A stretch of DNA of 64,000 nt from Clostridiales bacterium (lineage in GTDB: Bacteria > Bacillota > Clostridia > Lachnospirales > Lachnospiraceae): assembly GCA_021204025.1 (NCBI GenBank), contig JAJQAC010000019.1, positions 1-64,000 of the forward strand, read 5' to 3'. The position numbers were made by a program, and so were the translations under genes. How positions within the stretch are numbered: position 1 is the first letter of the stretch; every line of letters begins with the position of its first letter. This document shows positions 1-8,320 of this stretch, piece by piece. The notes below the pieces were generated by a model, which saw nothing but the letters and a program-made list of their open reading frames with translations, was not told the DNA's origin and did not search any database.

Positions 1-446
1 TGTATTCAAACTCTATTCTACCACAGATTCAATCGCTATGGATTTTTTAGGTGTTTAACTTCATTTTACAATCGACCTCTACTATAGGTTTATTGGTGTA
101 ATCAAAAGGCGCCTCTGCTCCGTGCAAACGTTTCCTTATTTTTATATCACAGCTGCGCAGAGAAATCTACACTTACTGTGAAAAAAGTTTTTGCGAACGC
201 AGACACAAAATCGCAGAAGCAAATTTTTGGTTCAAAATCTTAATTTCTCAATTGTCCGAGATGGCCATTAGAACGATGGGATGCATAAGAGTTGAGGATA
301 TAGTGATAAAGACTGTGTCCGAAATGAAGATGCCCCACCGTTAGCTTTGTTGCGCCTATTTTCGGATTGCCGAGGCCTGTGGTCATCTTCAATAGCAGAC
401 TCTTTTTGTGCCCCATCGTTCTTCCCTCGGACGGAAAGGACACGTC
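1..446. other. Left-edge stretch without a recognisable gene
   Basis: I see no convincing coding sequence here. A long minus-strand frame covers 240-761, but it runs antisense through the sigma-like gene and has no family resemblance or good ribosome site, so I treat it as a shadow. The DNA from 1 to about 240 is AT-rich. It probably belongs to the same accessory block as the next few features. Confidence 0.5.
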
Positions 447-1052
447 ATGAAAGAAAATCAGAGTAAAACACGGGACAAGCAGTATCAGATTCCGATGGTG
501 GTAACGGACGAGGTTATCCGTGACTTTGGAATCAAGCCGGAAGATGTCACCTGGCGGCGTATCGGAAATCGCAAGTGCAGGGTCGTTATGGTTGATGCGA
601 CCGAAGCGGAGTACAAAGCGTACATGGAGCCTATCTGGGCAGAGCAGAAACGGCAGAACCGTGAAAGCCGCTGTCTCGTACCCGGCAAGGGCGGCAAGCT
701 CATCCGCTGCCCTGAATCCAACAAGTGCGAGAAGTGCAGCCATGCATCTGAGGTATGCCATGAGATGAACCGCCCGGCATCGCTCTCATTTCTGGTGGAT
801 GAAGGAGCGGAACCGGTGGCACCCGGCTCGTTTGAGGATACGGTCATCTACGAATCGTTGCTGGAGGATTTGATTGCCATGCTCTCTGAAATCGAACCGA
901 AATACGGGGAAATTTTCAGGATGCTCTATGACGGTGCTACGCGGCAGAAGATGGCGGACAAGCTGGGCATGAAGCAGTGGACAGTATCAGACTGTATTAA
1001 AAGGATTCGTTCGATCGTTCAGCCGCTCGTAAAAGACACTTTTGACAGGTAA
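447..1052 (+). CDS. Sigma-like helix-turn-helix protein of mobile elements
   Basis: A 201-residue protein. The start at 447 is preferred over an upstream ATG at 408 because GGAAAGGA lies just before it. The middle holds a Cys-rich segment (CPESNKCEKCSHASEVC), which may bind a metal. The last 60 residues look like a sigma-70 region 4 type helix-turn-helix (IFRMLYDGATRQKMADKLGM, then WTVSDCIKRIR). Proteins with this layout are common cargo of Firmicutes integrative elements, often near serine recombinases. No recombinase is in view, so the element may lie to the left or be degraded. A strong terminator follows. The family assignment is from recognition of layout, not from a search. Confidence 0.65.
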   Translation: MKENQSKTRDKQYQIPMVVTDEVIRDFGIKPEDVTWRRIGNRKCRVVMVDATEAEYKAYMEPIWAEQKRQNRESRCLVPGKGGKLIRCPESNKCEKCSHASEVCHEMNRPASLSFLVDEGAEPVAPGSFEDTVIYESLLEDLIAMLSEIEPKYGEIFRMLYDGATRQKMADKLGMKQWTVSDCIKRIRSIVQPLVKDTFDR

Positions 1053-1083
1053 TCCTAACCCCATAATTTCATAGGCATAAGCA

Positions 1084-1116
1084 GCAAAAGCGCCAGAAAT
1101 ATCTGGTGCTTTTGTT
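1084..1116 (+). terminator. Rho-independent terminator after the sigma-like gene
   Basis: AAAAGCGCCAGA pairs with TCTGGTGCTTTT across a 5-base loop, with one G-U pair, followed by a T-rich tail. It lies about 30 bases after the stop codon at 1052. Confidence 0.8.
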
Positions 1117-1124
1117 ATGTTCTC

Positions 1125-1190
1125 AAACGATAGCATTTACACTTTAACGATAGACCTACTCTGAAACGATAGCTTTTTTATCGTTACAGA
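1125..1190. repeat. Iteron-like array of AACGATAG repeats
   Basis: AACGATAG occurs at 1126-1133, 1146-1153 and 1165-1172, a spacing of 20 and 19 bases (about two helical turns). An inverted TATCGTT follows at 1179-1185. The third copy and the inverted one also form a near-perfect stem (ACTCTGAAACGATA against TATCGTTACAGAGT). Regular spacing on one face of the helix suggests cooperative protein binding, as at a replication, recombination or operator site. Confidence 0.55.
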
Positions 1191-1236
1191 GTGTCATGAG
1201 AAAATCGTGCAACTTGCGCTTTAGAGTATGCTTTTA

Positions 1237-1779
1237 TCAGGCTGCCGAAGCCCCGAAAATGAAGGAACCGCCCAGAAACGGCGGTTTTACGGCGCCTTTA
1301 TTATCGTGTTTTTGTATCAATCTGATTATGGTTTTGTCCAGATACGATGCCGAGGCCAGCTTTTTCTGAAACTCCCGCAGTCTGCGCTCCTTTGTCTTTG
1401 CCACCGGCACAGCGCAGATCTCCGCAAATTCCTTTTTCAAATCGTCCAGGAACAGCGGGTCGATGACCTTGTGAATATTCTCGATTGAAGTGTAGTGCAT
1501 CCCACCGGAGCGCCGTGTCTCCGGGTTCAAGGTGCTTTCAAACACAGCGCCGAAGATGGTGGGGCTGATCTCTGACCAGTCGAAGCCGGTGCTGGCTTTG
1601 TTCAGCAGCAGTTCTCTGATCTCGTCTGTGAAAGGCGGTATCTCGATGTCCTCATCGGAGAACAGACCGCCGTTGACGTAGGGAAACGCCGCCAAGAAAT
1701 CCATATCGAATATGACCTGGTTGGATATATCCCGCTGGATGAACTGATGAAAGAGGTTCAGGCATGATCGTAAAATCAT
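1237..1779 (-). pseudogene. Remnant of a DNA methyltransferase (type IIG / YeeA-like)
   Basis: The frame carries the family's conserved run with FPYVNGGLF, FDWSEISPTIFGAVFE and RRSGGMHYTS, then NIHKVIDPLFLDDL. In intact enzymes this is followed by the SAM-binding PACGSGNF motif. Here the text changes right after SASYLD to unrelated residues and stops, so the catalytic half is missing. The N-terminal part is also lost, the frame opening within a perfect hairpin at 1755-1788. It is therefore an internal fragment of a restriction-modification or defence methylase of about 900-1200 residues, and almost certainly non-functional. Confidence 0.8.
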
Positions 1780-1788
1780 GCCTGAACC
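1755..1788. repeat. Perfect 14-bp inverted repeat at the methylase break point
   Basis: GGTTCAGGCATGAT (1755-1768) is mirrored exactly by ATCATGCCTGAACC (1775-1788) around a 6-base loop. No T-run follows on the plus strand. It sits where homology to the methyltransferase ends, so it may be a recombination scar or a mobile-element end. Confidence 0.6.
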
Positions 1789-1841
1789 ATTAAACCGGAA
1801 AACTGTTTTATGGACACCCCCATAAATATGGAATTCAGGAA

Positions 1842-3134
1842 CTAAAAGAACTCCCTGCCATAAAGCCTGACCAGGTGGATGGAAAAATGCAGTTGTATGA
1901 TTTCATCCAGCTTGTCCAGCTTTAAGCCGGTGAGTTCTTTTATTTTTTTGATGCGGTAAAAAAGCGTACTTCTCTGCATATGCAGAATCTTTGCGGCCTG
2001 GTCGATCTCATCGCGGTAATGCAGATAGATTTCCAGTGTGTCAAAGAGATCCATGTGATTGATGTCGTCATATTCGAGAATCTTGCGGATCGCAGGATGC
2101 AGACATTCCCTGACTCCAAAATGCATCTCCAGAAGATAGGCCATCAGGTTGTCACACATATCCGAAAAAAGAGTCAGCGTCTGATGATAGTGAATACCGG
2201 CGAGAAAGACGGTTTGTGTAAGTTCATAATTATGCTGGGTATCGAAAAGATTCTGATAGGATGGCCCAATGGCAGCATACAGCGAATAGCTGTTCAGAAA
2301 ATCCGTAAAAGCAGCAGATTGTTCGATGGCCAGCAGCTGATAGATCGATTCCGACAGAAAAACGATCAGACTGTTCTGGTAGAGGACACAGGCAGATAAG
2401 GGGATCCATTGTTTTAAAACAGAGATAACCGGCTCAAAATGGCGTACAGAAGGCTCTGTCCCGCGTGAACGGATGATCAGCAGAGAATAGGGTGGGTCAG
2501 CGATCCAATCCAGATGAGAAAGCCGGTCATTTAACCGGTCTTTTTCAATGAAGTTGCCGTCCAGAAGATCGATCAGAAGGTAATTGGGGCCGATGACCGG
2601 AAAGGTTGAATAAGGATTGTTAAGCCGGAGCGGCACAGACAGGATCTGACAGATCTGTTTGACCAGGCGCATATCATCCGCGGAGAAAGCCCCAGTCTCT
2701 GAAAAGACAAGGAAGAGATAAACCTCGGATGTCTGTACCTGAATGGAGGCAGCCAGAAAAGCAGGAACCGAATCCATATCTACCGAACGACAGATATATT
2801 TTCTTTCATATAGGCGGGAAAAGATATAATGCGAGCGCAGTTTTTCGACATAGGCTTCTCCGAGATAGGGGATGCCGCGGACATTTCCCAGGTAATTGAC
2901 CGTTGAGGAAGGGGTTTGTGCGGCGGACATGGATACAGCCGGGGACATATCGATGACTCGAAAGCCAGTGTCAATGACCATGCATGGGCGATGGAGATGT
3001 TTTTCACACAGACAGAGGAGATCATTCAGAGAATCATTGGCAAAAACTCCCTGCATCAGGTCAGTCAGGTTTGACAGAGAATTACTCGGATGGTTGCTTT
3101 TTATCATTTTTTCCATAATTAATAATTCTTTCAT
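1842..3134 (-). CDS. PucR/CdaR-type transcriptional regulator
   Basis: A 430-residue protein with a sensor-like N-terminal half and a C-terminal PucR-type helix-turn-helix. The signature is at the end: a region with LEIYLHYRDEIDQAAKILHM, then QRSTLFYRIKKIKELTGLKL. Such regulators answer to small metabolites, and family members control purine, sugar-acid or aromatic compound genes. It is divergent from the molybdenum enzyme operon starting at 3375, so the likely job is to control that operon in response to its substrate. A second in-frame ATG at 3116 could be used instead; neither start has a strong ribosome site. Confidence 0.75.
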   Translation of the reverse strand: MKELLIMEKMIKSNHPSNSLSNLTDLMQGVFANDSLNDLLCLCEKHLHRPCMVIDTGFRVIDMSPAVSMSAAQTPSSTVNYLGNVRGIPYLGEAYVEKLRSHYIFSRLYERKYICRSVDMDSVPAFLAASIQVQTSEVYLFLVFSETGAFSADDMRLVKQICQILSVPLRLNNPYSTFPVIGPNYLLIDLLDGNFIEKDRLNDRLSHLDWIADPPYSLLIIRSRGTEPSVRHFEPVISVLKQWIPLSACVLYQNSLIVFLSESIYQLLAIEQSAAFTDFLNSYSLYAAIGPSYQNLFDTQHNYELTQTVFLAGIHYHQTLTLFSDMCDNLMAYLLEMHFGVRECLHPAIRKILEYDDINHMDLFDTLEIYLHYRDEIDQAAKILHMQRSTLFYRIKKIKELTGLKLDKLDEIIQLHFSIHLVRLYGREFF

Positions 3135-3273
3135 TTCATGAGATCTTTCTTGTTGAAACAGAGAGCTGACAGTTGTTTTCCGAATTTTAAATGCCCTTTC
3201 TATCCGGGAAGAGATTTGCCATAAATGGGGTGCGGGCGGCAGCTGTGCGCATGATTAGATTGTAGAATAATTC

Positions 3274-3290
3274 TTATTGAGAGTCAATAA
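3274..3290. promoter_or_regulatory. Candidate operator between the regulator and Mo operon
   Basis: TTATTGA and TCAATAA form a 7-bp inverted repeat with a 3-base spacer, about 85 bases before the Mo-enzyme start. It lies in the 240-base divergent region and is a plausible PucR-type or other dimer site. No proof of binding can be read from sequence. Confidence 0.35.
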
Positions 3291-3374
3291 AGAAATTTTG
3301 CACCGGAGTTCATAGGAAACGGCACGTTTTTTGTGTAAAATGAAAAAAACGGATAGAGAAAGGAGCGCTCACAC

Positions 3375-6047
3375 GTGAATACTGGAAATTTACAGCAGGC
3401 GATCGACATCTCGATTGACCTGACAAAAGAAGCATCCGCGGCTGTTTTGAAACCGGGGCAGAAACCGGCGGCGCAGGAAAGCGGTTCCATTAAAAAAATT
3501 CATACAGCCTGCCGTGCATGCATTTCCAACTGCGGGGTGATTGCCACGGTCAAAGACGGGCGGGTAATTAACCTGGAGGGAGATCCAGAAGACCCGATGA
3601 GTAAAGGTCATATGTGCGCAAAGGGGCTGACCGGTCTGCAGGCATTGTATAACCCGAACCGCAATAAATACCCGATGATCCGCGTCGGAGAACGGGGAGA
3701 AAATAAATGGAAACGCCTGTCCTGGGACGAGGCGCTGACGATTATCGCTAAGAAGCTGATCGAGGCAAAAAGGGACTATGGAGCGGAGAGCGTGCTGTGT
3801 TCGACCGGTGGCGGCGGCAATCCGGAGTTCTGGAGCATTGCGCGTTTCTGTAATATTTTTGGAACTCCGAACTGGTTTGAGCCGGGCTGCGCCCAGTGTT
3901 ATCTCCCGCGTATGCTGATTTACACCCTGATGTACGGGGGAGCGGATGCAAGTATTGCGGATTCTAACGCAAAAGAGATCTATTATCCGGACAGTACCGA
4001 GATGAAATCACTGACTTTGTGGGGAGCAGATCCGTCTTATTCCAGCCCGGCGATGGGAGGCGCGGCGGTCAACGATCTACGCGCGCATGGCGTTAAGACG
4101 ATTGTGATCGATCCCCGTATGACGCCGGACGCGGCAAAGGCGGATGTCTGGCTGCCGATCCGTCCGGGTACGGATGTGGCATTGCTGATGGCATGGCTGC
4201 GTTATATCATTGAGACAAAAGCCTATAAAGAGGATTTTGTCCTGCGATGGACGAATCTTCCCTACCTGGTCAATACAGAGACAAAGCTCTTCTGGAGGGC
4301 GAAAGAGGGAGCCGGACCGGGACATCCGGATACCTTTATGGTGTGGGATAAAAAGACGGGTCGGCCGCAGCCGCTGGAATATCCATGGAATGAAGACTAT
4401 GAGGTAGATCTGGAAGGTACTTATGAGGTTGACGGCGTCGTCTATAAGACCGGTTTCACACTGTTAAAGGAGAGAGTGGCGGATTATACGATCGAGAAAG
4501 CGGCCAGGATCTGTAAGCTGGATCCTGAGATGATTCTTAAAAGTGTGAGGACTTATCTGGATAATCAGCCGGGAGGCATCTGCATCGGTGTGGCGACGGA
4601 TCAGTCGCCCAATTCGACACAGGCTCCGATGGCTTCCTGCGCGATCGATATTCTGATGGGTAATGTCGAGAGCCCGGGCGCATTGATGCAGCGATTCCGG
4701 GATTCGGGAGTATTTAACGTAGGGTACTGCGTCCCGCCGGCTCCGTCAAAGCTGCCGGATTCCCAGCTGGTAAAGCGTCTGGGAGGAAATGAGTATAAAG
4801 GACTTCATATGTGGATGGCCGCGCATGCACCGACGATTCTGCATGCGCTGGAAACGGGAGAACCTTATCCGATCCGCGTATGGCTGGAGCGCTCCGGCAA
4901 TAAGCTGGTGAACGTAGCAGACGCTTCCCGGTGGGCCAAGGCAAGCAAAAACGTGCCCTTTATCGTACATATGTATATGTATCCAACGTCATTTTCCTGC
5001 TATGCGGATATGCTGCTTCCATCGGAAGAGTGGCTGGAGACGGATATGTTCCAGGAGACCTGTCACAAGCTGATCGCGCGTCAGGCAGTTACTCATCTGT
5101 GGGAAACCGTCGACGAGACGATGATCTGGTCGCTGATAGCGAAAAAATGTGCGGAACTGGGTGACGAAGAATGCAAAAAGTCTCTTGACGCGGAATATAT
5201 GGGAGATGATCTGCCCTACTGGGATTCGACCATCGAGCTTCTTGATAAGTGCCTGATTAAGAAAGATCTGACATTTGAGGAGCTGAAAAAGCATTCTCCG
5301 ATGCCGTATATTTCAGAGGAAGAGTATCGCAGCTACTATGTATATAAGGAAATCAATCCTGCGACAGGACTTCCGGGAGGCTTTGCGACCGGTTCGGGGA
5401 AGTGCGAAGTCTATATGGAGAATCTGATTACTCTGAGCCGTACCGGCAAGCCGTTCGCACATGGTGTGCTGCCGCCGGCTTCGCATGATTATGACCCGCT
5501 GCCGTTTTATATCGAGCCGGAGGAGAGTCCGATGGATGCCGAAGGGCTGGCAAAGGATTTTCCGCTTGTTATGACAAATGGCCGTCTGCCGTTCTTCCAT
5601 CACGGAACGCTGCGCAATACGCCCTGGACAAGAGAGATGTGTCCTGCGCCGGAGGTCTGGATCCACCCGAAGGACGCTGAAAAATACGGAATTATCGACG
5701 ACGAATGGGTATGGGTGGAATCAAAGCGCGGGAAAGTAAGAGGGATCGCGTCTATCACAAGTGGTATTGGAGAAGGCACGGTTTATATGGAGCGTTATTG
5801 GGCACCGGAGAATCTGAATACACCAACGCACGGCTGGCAGGAGATGGGAGTCAGTGTACTGGCGCGGGCGGATGCTCCTTATAATGAGGTCGTCGGTACC
5901 TACACACTGCGCGGATATCTGGTAAAGGTTTACCCGGCTCCGGAAGGAGCGCCGGAGGGAGTCTGGCTGGAACCGAAACAATTTAAAGCATGGCTGCCCA
6001 ATCCGACCGATCCGACGCCGGATATGACCAAGGAGGTGAAGGCATGA
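3375..6047 (+). CDS. Soluble molybdopterin oxidoreductase, acetylene hydratase/dehydroxylase-like
   Basis: An 890-residue catalytic subunit of the DMSO reductase superfamily, GTG start with AAAGGAG in front. An N-terminal 4Fe-4S site is formed by C46, C49, C53 and C81. The likely molybdenum ligand is one of the cysteines in EPGCAQC (172 or 175). The central text and the insertion near residues 310-370 resemble the branch that includes acetylene hydratase and the gut catechol dehydroxylases, an assignment from memory of the family. There is no twin-arginine signal, so it should be cytoplasmic. The stop overlaps the next start (ATGA), and the operon supplies a 4Fe-4S subunit, a TorD domain and AsrAB-like electron carriers. 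The substrate is unknown; a reductive step on an organic compound is the best guess. Confidence 0.85.
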   Translation: MNTGNLQQAIDISIDLTKEASAAVLKPGQKPAAQESGSIKKIHTACRACISNCGVIATVKDGRVINLEGDPEDPMSKGHMCAKGLTGLQALYNPNRNKYPMIRVGERGENKWKRLSWDEALTIIAKKLIEAKRDYGAESVLCSTGGGGNPEFWSIARFCNIFGTPNWFEPGCAQCYLPRMLIYTLMYGGADASIADSNAKEIYYPDSTEMKSLTLWGADPSYSSPAMGGAAVNDLRAHGVKTIVIDPRMTPDAAKADVWLPIRPGTDVALLMAWLRYIIETKAYKEDFVLRWTNLPYLVNTETKLFWRAKEGAGPGHPDTFMVWDKKTGRPQPLEYPWNEDYEVDLEGTYEVDGVVYKTGFTLLKERVADYTIEKAARICKLDPEMILKSVRTYLDNQPGGICIGVATDQSPNSTQAPMASCAIDILMGNVESPGALMQRFRDSGVFNVGYCVPPAPSKLPDSQLVKRLGGNEYKGLHMWMAAHAPTILHALETGEPYPIRVWLERSGNKLVNVADASRWAKASKNVPFIVHMYMYPTSFSCYADMLLPSEEWLETDMFQETCHKLIARQAVTHLWETVDETMIWSLIAKKCAELGDEECKKSLDAEYMGDDLPYWDSTIELLDKCLIKKDLTFEELKKHSPMPYISEEEYRSYYVYKEINPATGLPGGFATGSGKCEVYMENLITLSRTGKPFAHGVLPPASHDYDPLPFYIEPEESPMDAEGLAKDFPLVMTNGRLPFFHHGTLRNTPWTREMCPAPEVWIHPKDAEKYGIIDDEWVWVESKRGKVRGIASITSGIGEGTVYMERYWAPENLNTPTHGWQEMGVSVLARADAPYNEVVGTYTLRGYLVKVYPAPEGAPEGVWLEPKQFKAWLPNPTDPTPDMTKEVKA

Positions 6048-6667
6048 AGAAAATCACGTTTGTAATCGAGCTGGATCGATGTATCGGCTGTAAAGGCTGC
6101 CAGGCGTCCTGTAAGATGGCCAACGGAGTTGCGCTCGGCAACTGCCGCAATCCGGTTAAGACAGTAGGACCGCACGGTACTTATCCGGATATTCAGATGT
6201 ATTTTATGCCGGCAATGTGTCAGCAGTGTGAGAATCCTTCCTGTGTTGCTGTCTGTCCGACCGGAGCCTGTTATGTAAATGATGAGGATGGAGTCATTCT
6301 GATTGATGAAAATCTGTGTATCGGCTGCAGAAGCTGTGAAGAGGCGTGTCCTTATGATTGCTGTTCCCTGAATCAGGAACGGTTGATCATGGATAAATGT
6401 AATATCTGTCTTTCACGCAGGGCGGAGGGAGAGATGCCGGCGTGTGTGAAAAACTGTTCCGGTTCCTGTCTGCATGTCGGAGATATCAATGATCCGGAGA
6501 GTGAAGTCAGCAGGCTGCTGAAAGAGGCAGGAGAGGAAAATATTTATACTCTGCGTGATTTTGGAAATCATCCATCTATTTGTTATATTCTGAAAAATGA
6601 AAAATGGATGGATCTGCTTCCGCAGGAATGCCGGGATACCAAGCGGGGAAAGGGGTGCAGATCATGA
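6044..6667 (+). CDS. 4Fe-4S electron transfer subunit (DmsB/PcrB-like)
   Basis: A 207-residue ferredoxin-type subunit. Start at 6044 follows AGGAGG and overlaps the preceding stop by four bases. Cysteine groups appear in the usual DmsB order: CIGCKGCQASC near residue 12, CQQCENPSCVAVCPTGAC, CIGCRSCEEACPYDCC, and CNICLSRR with a final Cys pair, enough for up to four clusters. It should pass electrons from the AsrA-like protein to the Mo subunit, and the four-gene overlap pattern supports a fixed complex. There is no membrane anchor gene in the operon. Confidence 0.88.
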   Translation: MKKITFVIELDRCIGCKGCQASCKMANGVALGNCRNPVKTVGPHGTYPDIQMYFMPAMCQQCENPSCVAVCPTGACYVNDEDGVILIDENLCIGCRSCEEACPYDCCSLNQERLIMDKCNICLSRRAEGEMPACVKNCSGSCLHVGDINDPESEVSRLLKEAGEENIYTLRDFGNHPSICYILKNEKWMDLLPQECRDTKRGKGCRS

Positions 6668-8319
6668 CTGAGATGATGAAAAAACGTCAGAACTTTTATG
6701 AGTTCTTATCGCTTGTTTTTGAAAAAGAAATTACAGCATCCTTCCTTGAACAGATTCGCAGGATGAATATCCCGGATGAAGCCGGAAATAGACAGATGAA
6801 TGACGGATATGCGGATCTGAAACGTTTTCTTGCCGCGCCGATCGCGGATCCGGTGGAAGAACTGGCGGTGGATTACGCAAAGGTTTTTCTGGGAGCCGGT
6901 GAGGCAGATTCTAAGGCAGCGTATCCCTATGAATCGGTTTATACCAGTCCCGAAGGAATGGTGATGCAGCAGGCCTGGACGGAGGTCTGCGCACTGTACG
7001 CGGCAAAGGGACTTACACTGGAGACAACGCAGGCGGATCTGAAGGAAGATCATGTGGCGATTGAACTTAAGTTTATGGCATTCCTGTGTGAGCATGACGT
7101 AGAGGAACAGAAAGCATTTCTGGAGAAGCATCTTTTGAACTGGATCCCGGCATTTGCTAAGAGAGTTAAGGACTGCTCACGACAGAAGTTTTATCCTGCT
7201 GCTGCGGAATTGCTGTGCGGGTTTCTGGAGATGGACCTGGAGTTTTTAAAGGAATGGGAGCAGTCGCATACAGGCGAACATTCAACGTTCAGCTATGTGG
7301 TAAGCAGAGAAGAGATGAACCAGATTCTGTCTGCCCTGAAAAAGAGATACAAGGTCTGTGCTCCGGCATTTGTCAAAAGCCGGGGAGGTATCGGTGATAA
7401 GGTTCGCTACCGTGAGATCAGTTCCGTGGAGGAGATCGTTACGGATCGCCCGTCGGATTTTTCCGCAAAGGAAATGTACTATCCGGTTATGCAGACGATG
7501 ATTTACTTTTCGGATACCGAGTGCAGAGAGAGCACGCTGGCAGATGAGAGGGAGATGCTGCTTTTGCTGCATCCGTGTGATATCAATGCGATGAAGCGAC
7601 TGGATACGATTTTTCTTGAAAACGGCGGCCAGGCAGACAGCTATTATAAGCGTCTGCGGGAGAAGGTTCGTGTGGTATTGCTGCAGTGCGCGGGGAGTTA
7701 TGAAAATTGTTTTTGCGTCTCGATGGGAACCAATATTGCCGGGGATTATGAATTTGCGGTTCATATCCGGGAGACCGGCGTCGATATTCAGGTAAAGGAT
7801 CCGGCTTTTGCACATTATTTTTCCGGAGGAGCTCTGAGCGATTATGAGCCGGAGTTTGTAAGCCGCAATGAAAAAACTGTAAAACTGCCTGAGATTCATG
7901 GAGTAGAAGAATTAAAACTCGCCAGCGAGCTGCCTTTCTGGGATCAGTACGATGATGAGTGTATCGGATGTGGCGGCTGCAACACTGTGTGCCCGACCTG
8001 TTCCTGCTTTGATACCAGAGATATCCTTTATGATGAGACCAGTCTGGACGGAGAGCGACGCAGAGTCTGGTCTTCTTGTATGCTGGATACATTTACACAG
8101 ACCGCCGGAGGCGGGCGGGCGCGTAAGACCGCAGGAGCAAACATGCGGTTTAAGACGCTGCACAAGACCTATGATTACCGGACGCGTTTCAATCGGGAGG
8201 AAAATATGTGCGTGGGCTGTGGACGCTGTGTAAAACAATGCCCGAAGAAGATTTCCTTCATTGAAACCATTAATGGATTCACCGAGGCGCTTGCCGCCGC
8301 CAAAGAGGAGGTGCATTAA
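6664..8319 (+). CDS. TorD-like chaperone fused to AsrA-like Fe-S subunit
   Basis: A 551-residue two-part protein. Residues 1-200 look like the TorD/DmsD chaperone family (VDYAKVFLGAG, YPYESVY, then EDHVAIELKFMAFLC). Residues 210-551 match anaerobic sulfite reductase subunit A, ending in two 4Fe-4S sites: CIGCGGCNTVCPTCSC near 433 and CVGCGRCVKQCP near 516. The start at 6664 overlaps the previous gene by four bases. TorD proteins help insert the cofactor into Mo enzymes, and AsrA carries electrons from AsrB. The fusion puts maturation and electron delivery for the same Mo enzyme in one chain. No siroheme subunit (AsrC) follows, so this is not a sulfite reductase operon. Confidence 0.82.
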   Translation: MTEMMKKRQNFYEFLSLVFEKEITASFLEQIRRMNIPDEAGNRQMNDGYADLKRFLAAPIADPVEELAVDYAKVFLGAGEADSKAAYPYESVYTSPEGMVMQQAWTEVCALYAAKGLTLETTQADLKEDHVAIELKFMAFLCEHDVEEQKAFLEKHLLNWIPAFAKRVKDCSRQKFYPAAAELLCGFLEMDLEFLKEWEQSHTGEHSTFSYVVSREEMNQILSALKKRYKVCAPAFVKSRGGIGDKVRYREISSVEEIVTDRPSDFSAKEMYYPVMQTMIYFSDTECRESTLADEREMLLLLHPCDINAMKRLDTIFLENGGQADSYYKRLREKVRVVLLQCAGSYENCFCVSMGTNIAGDYEFAVHIRETGVDIQVKDPAFAHYFSGGALSDYEPEFVSRNEKTVKLPEIHGVEELKLASELPFWDQYDDECIGCGGCNTVCPTCSCFDTRDILYDETSLDGERRRVWSSCMLDTFTQTAGGGRARKTAGANMRFKTLHKTYDYRTRFNREENMCVGCGRCVKQCPKKISFIETINGFTEALAAAKEEVH

Positions 8320-8320
8320 T

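Noticed and set aside
240-761. Long minus-strand frame over the left edge
   Set aside because: Runs antisense through the sigma-like gene, has no family text, and lacks a good ribosome site.
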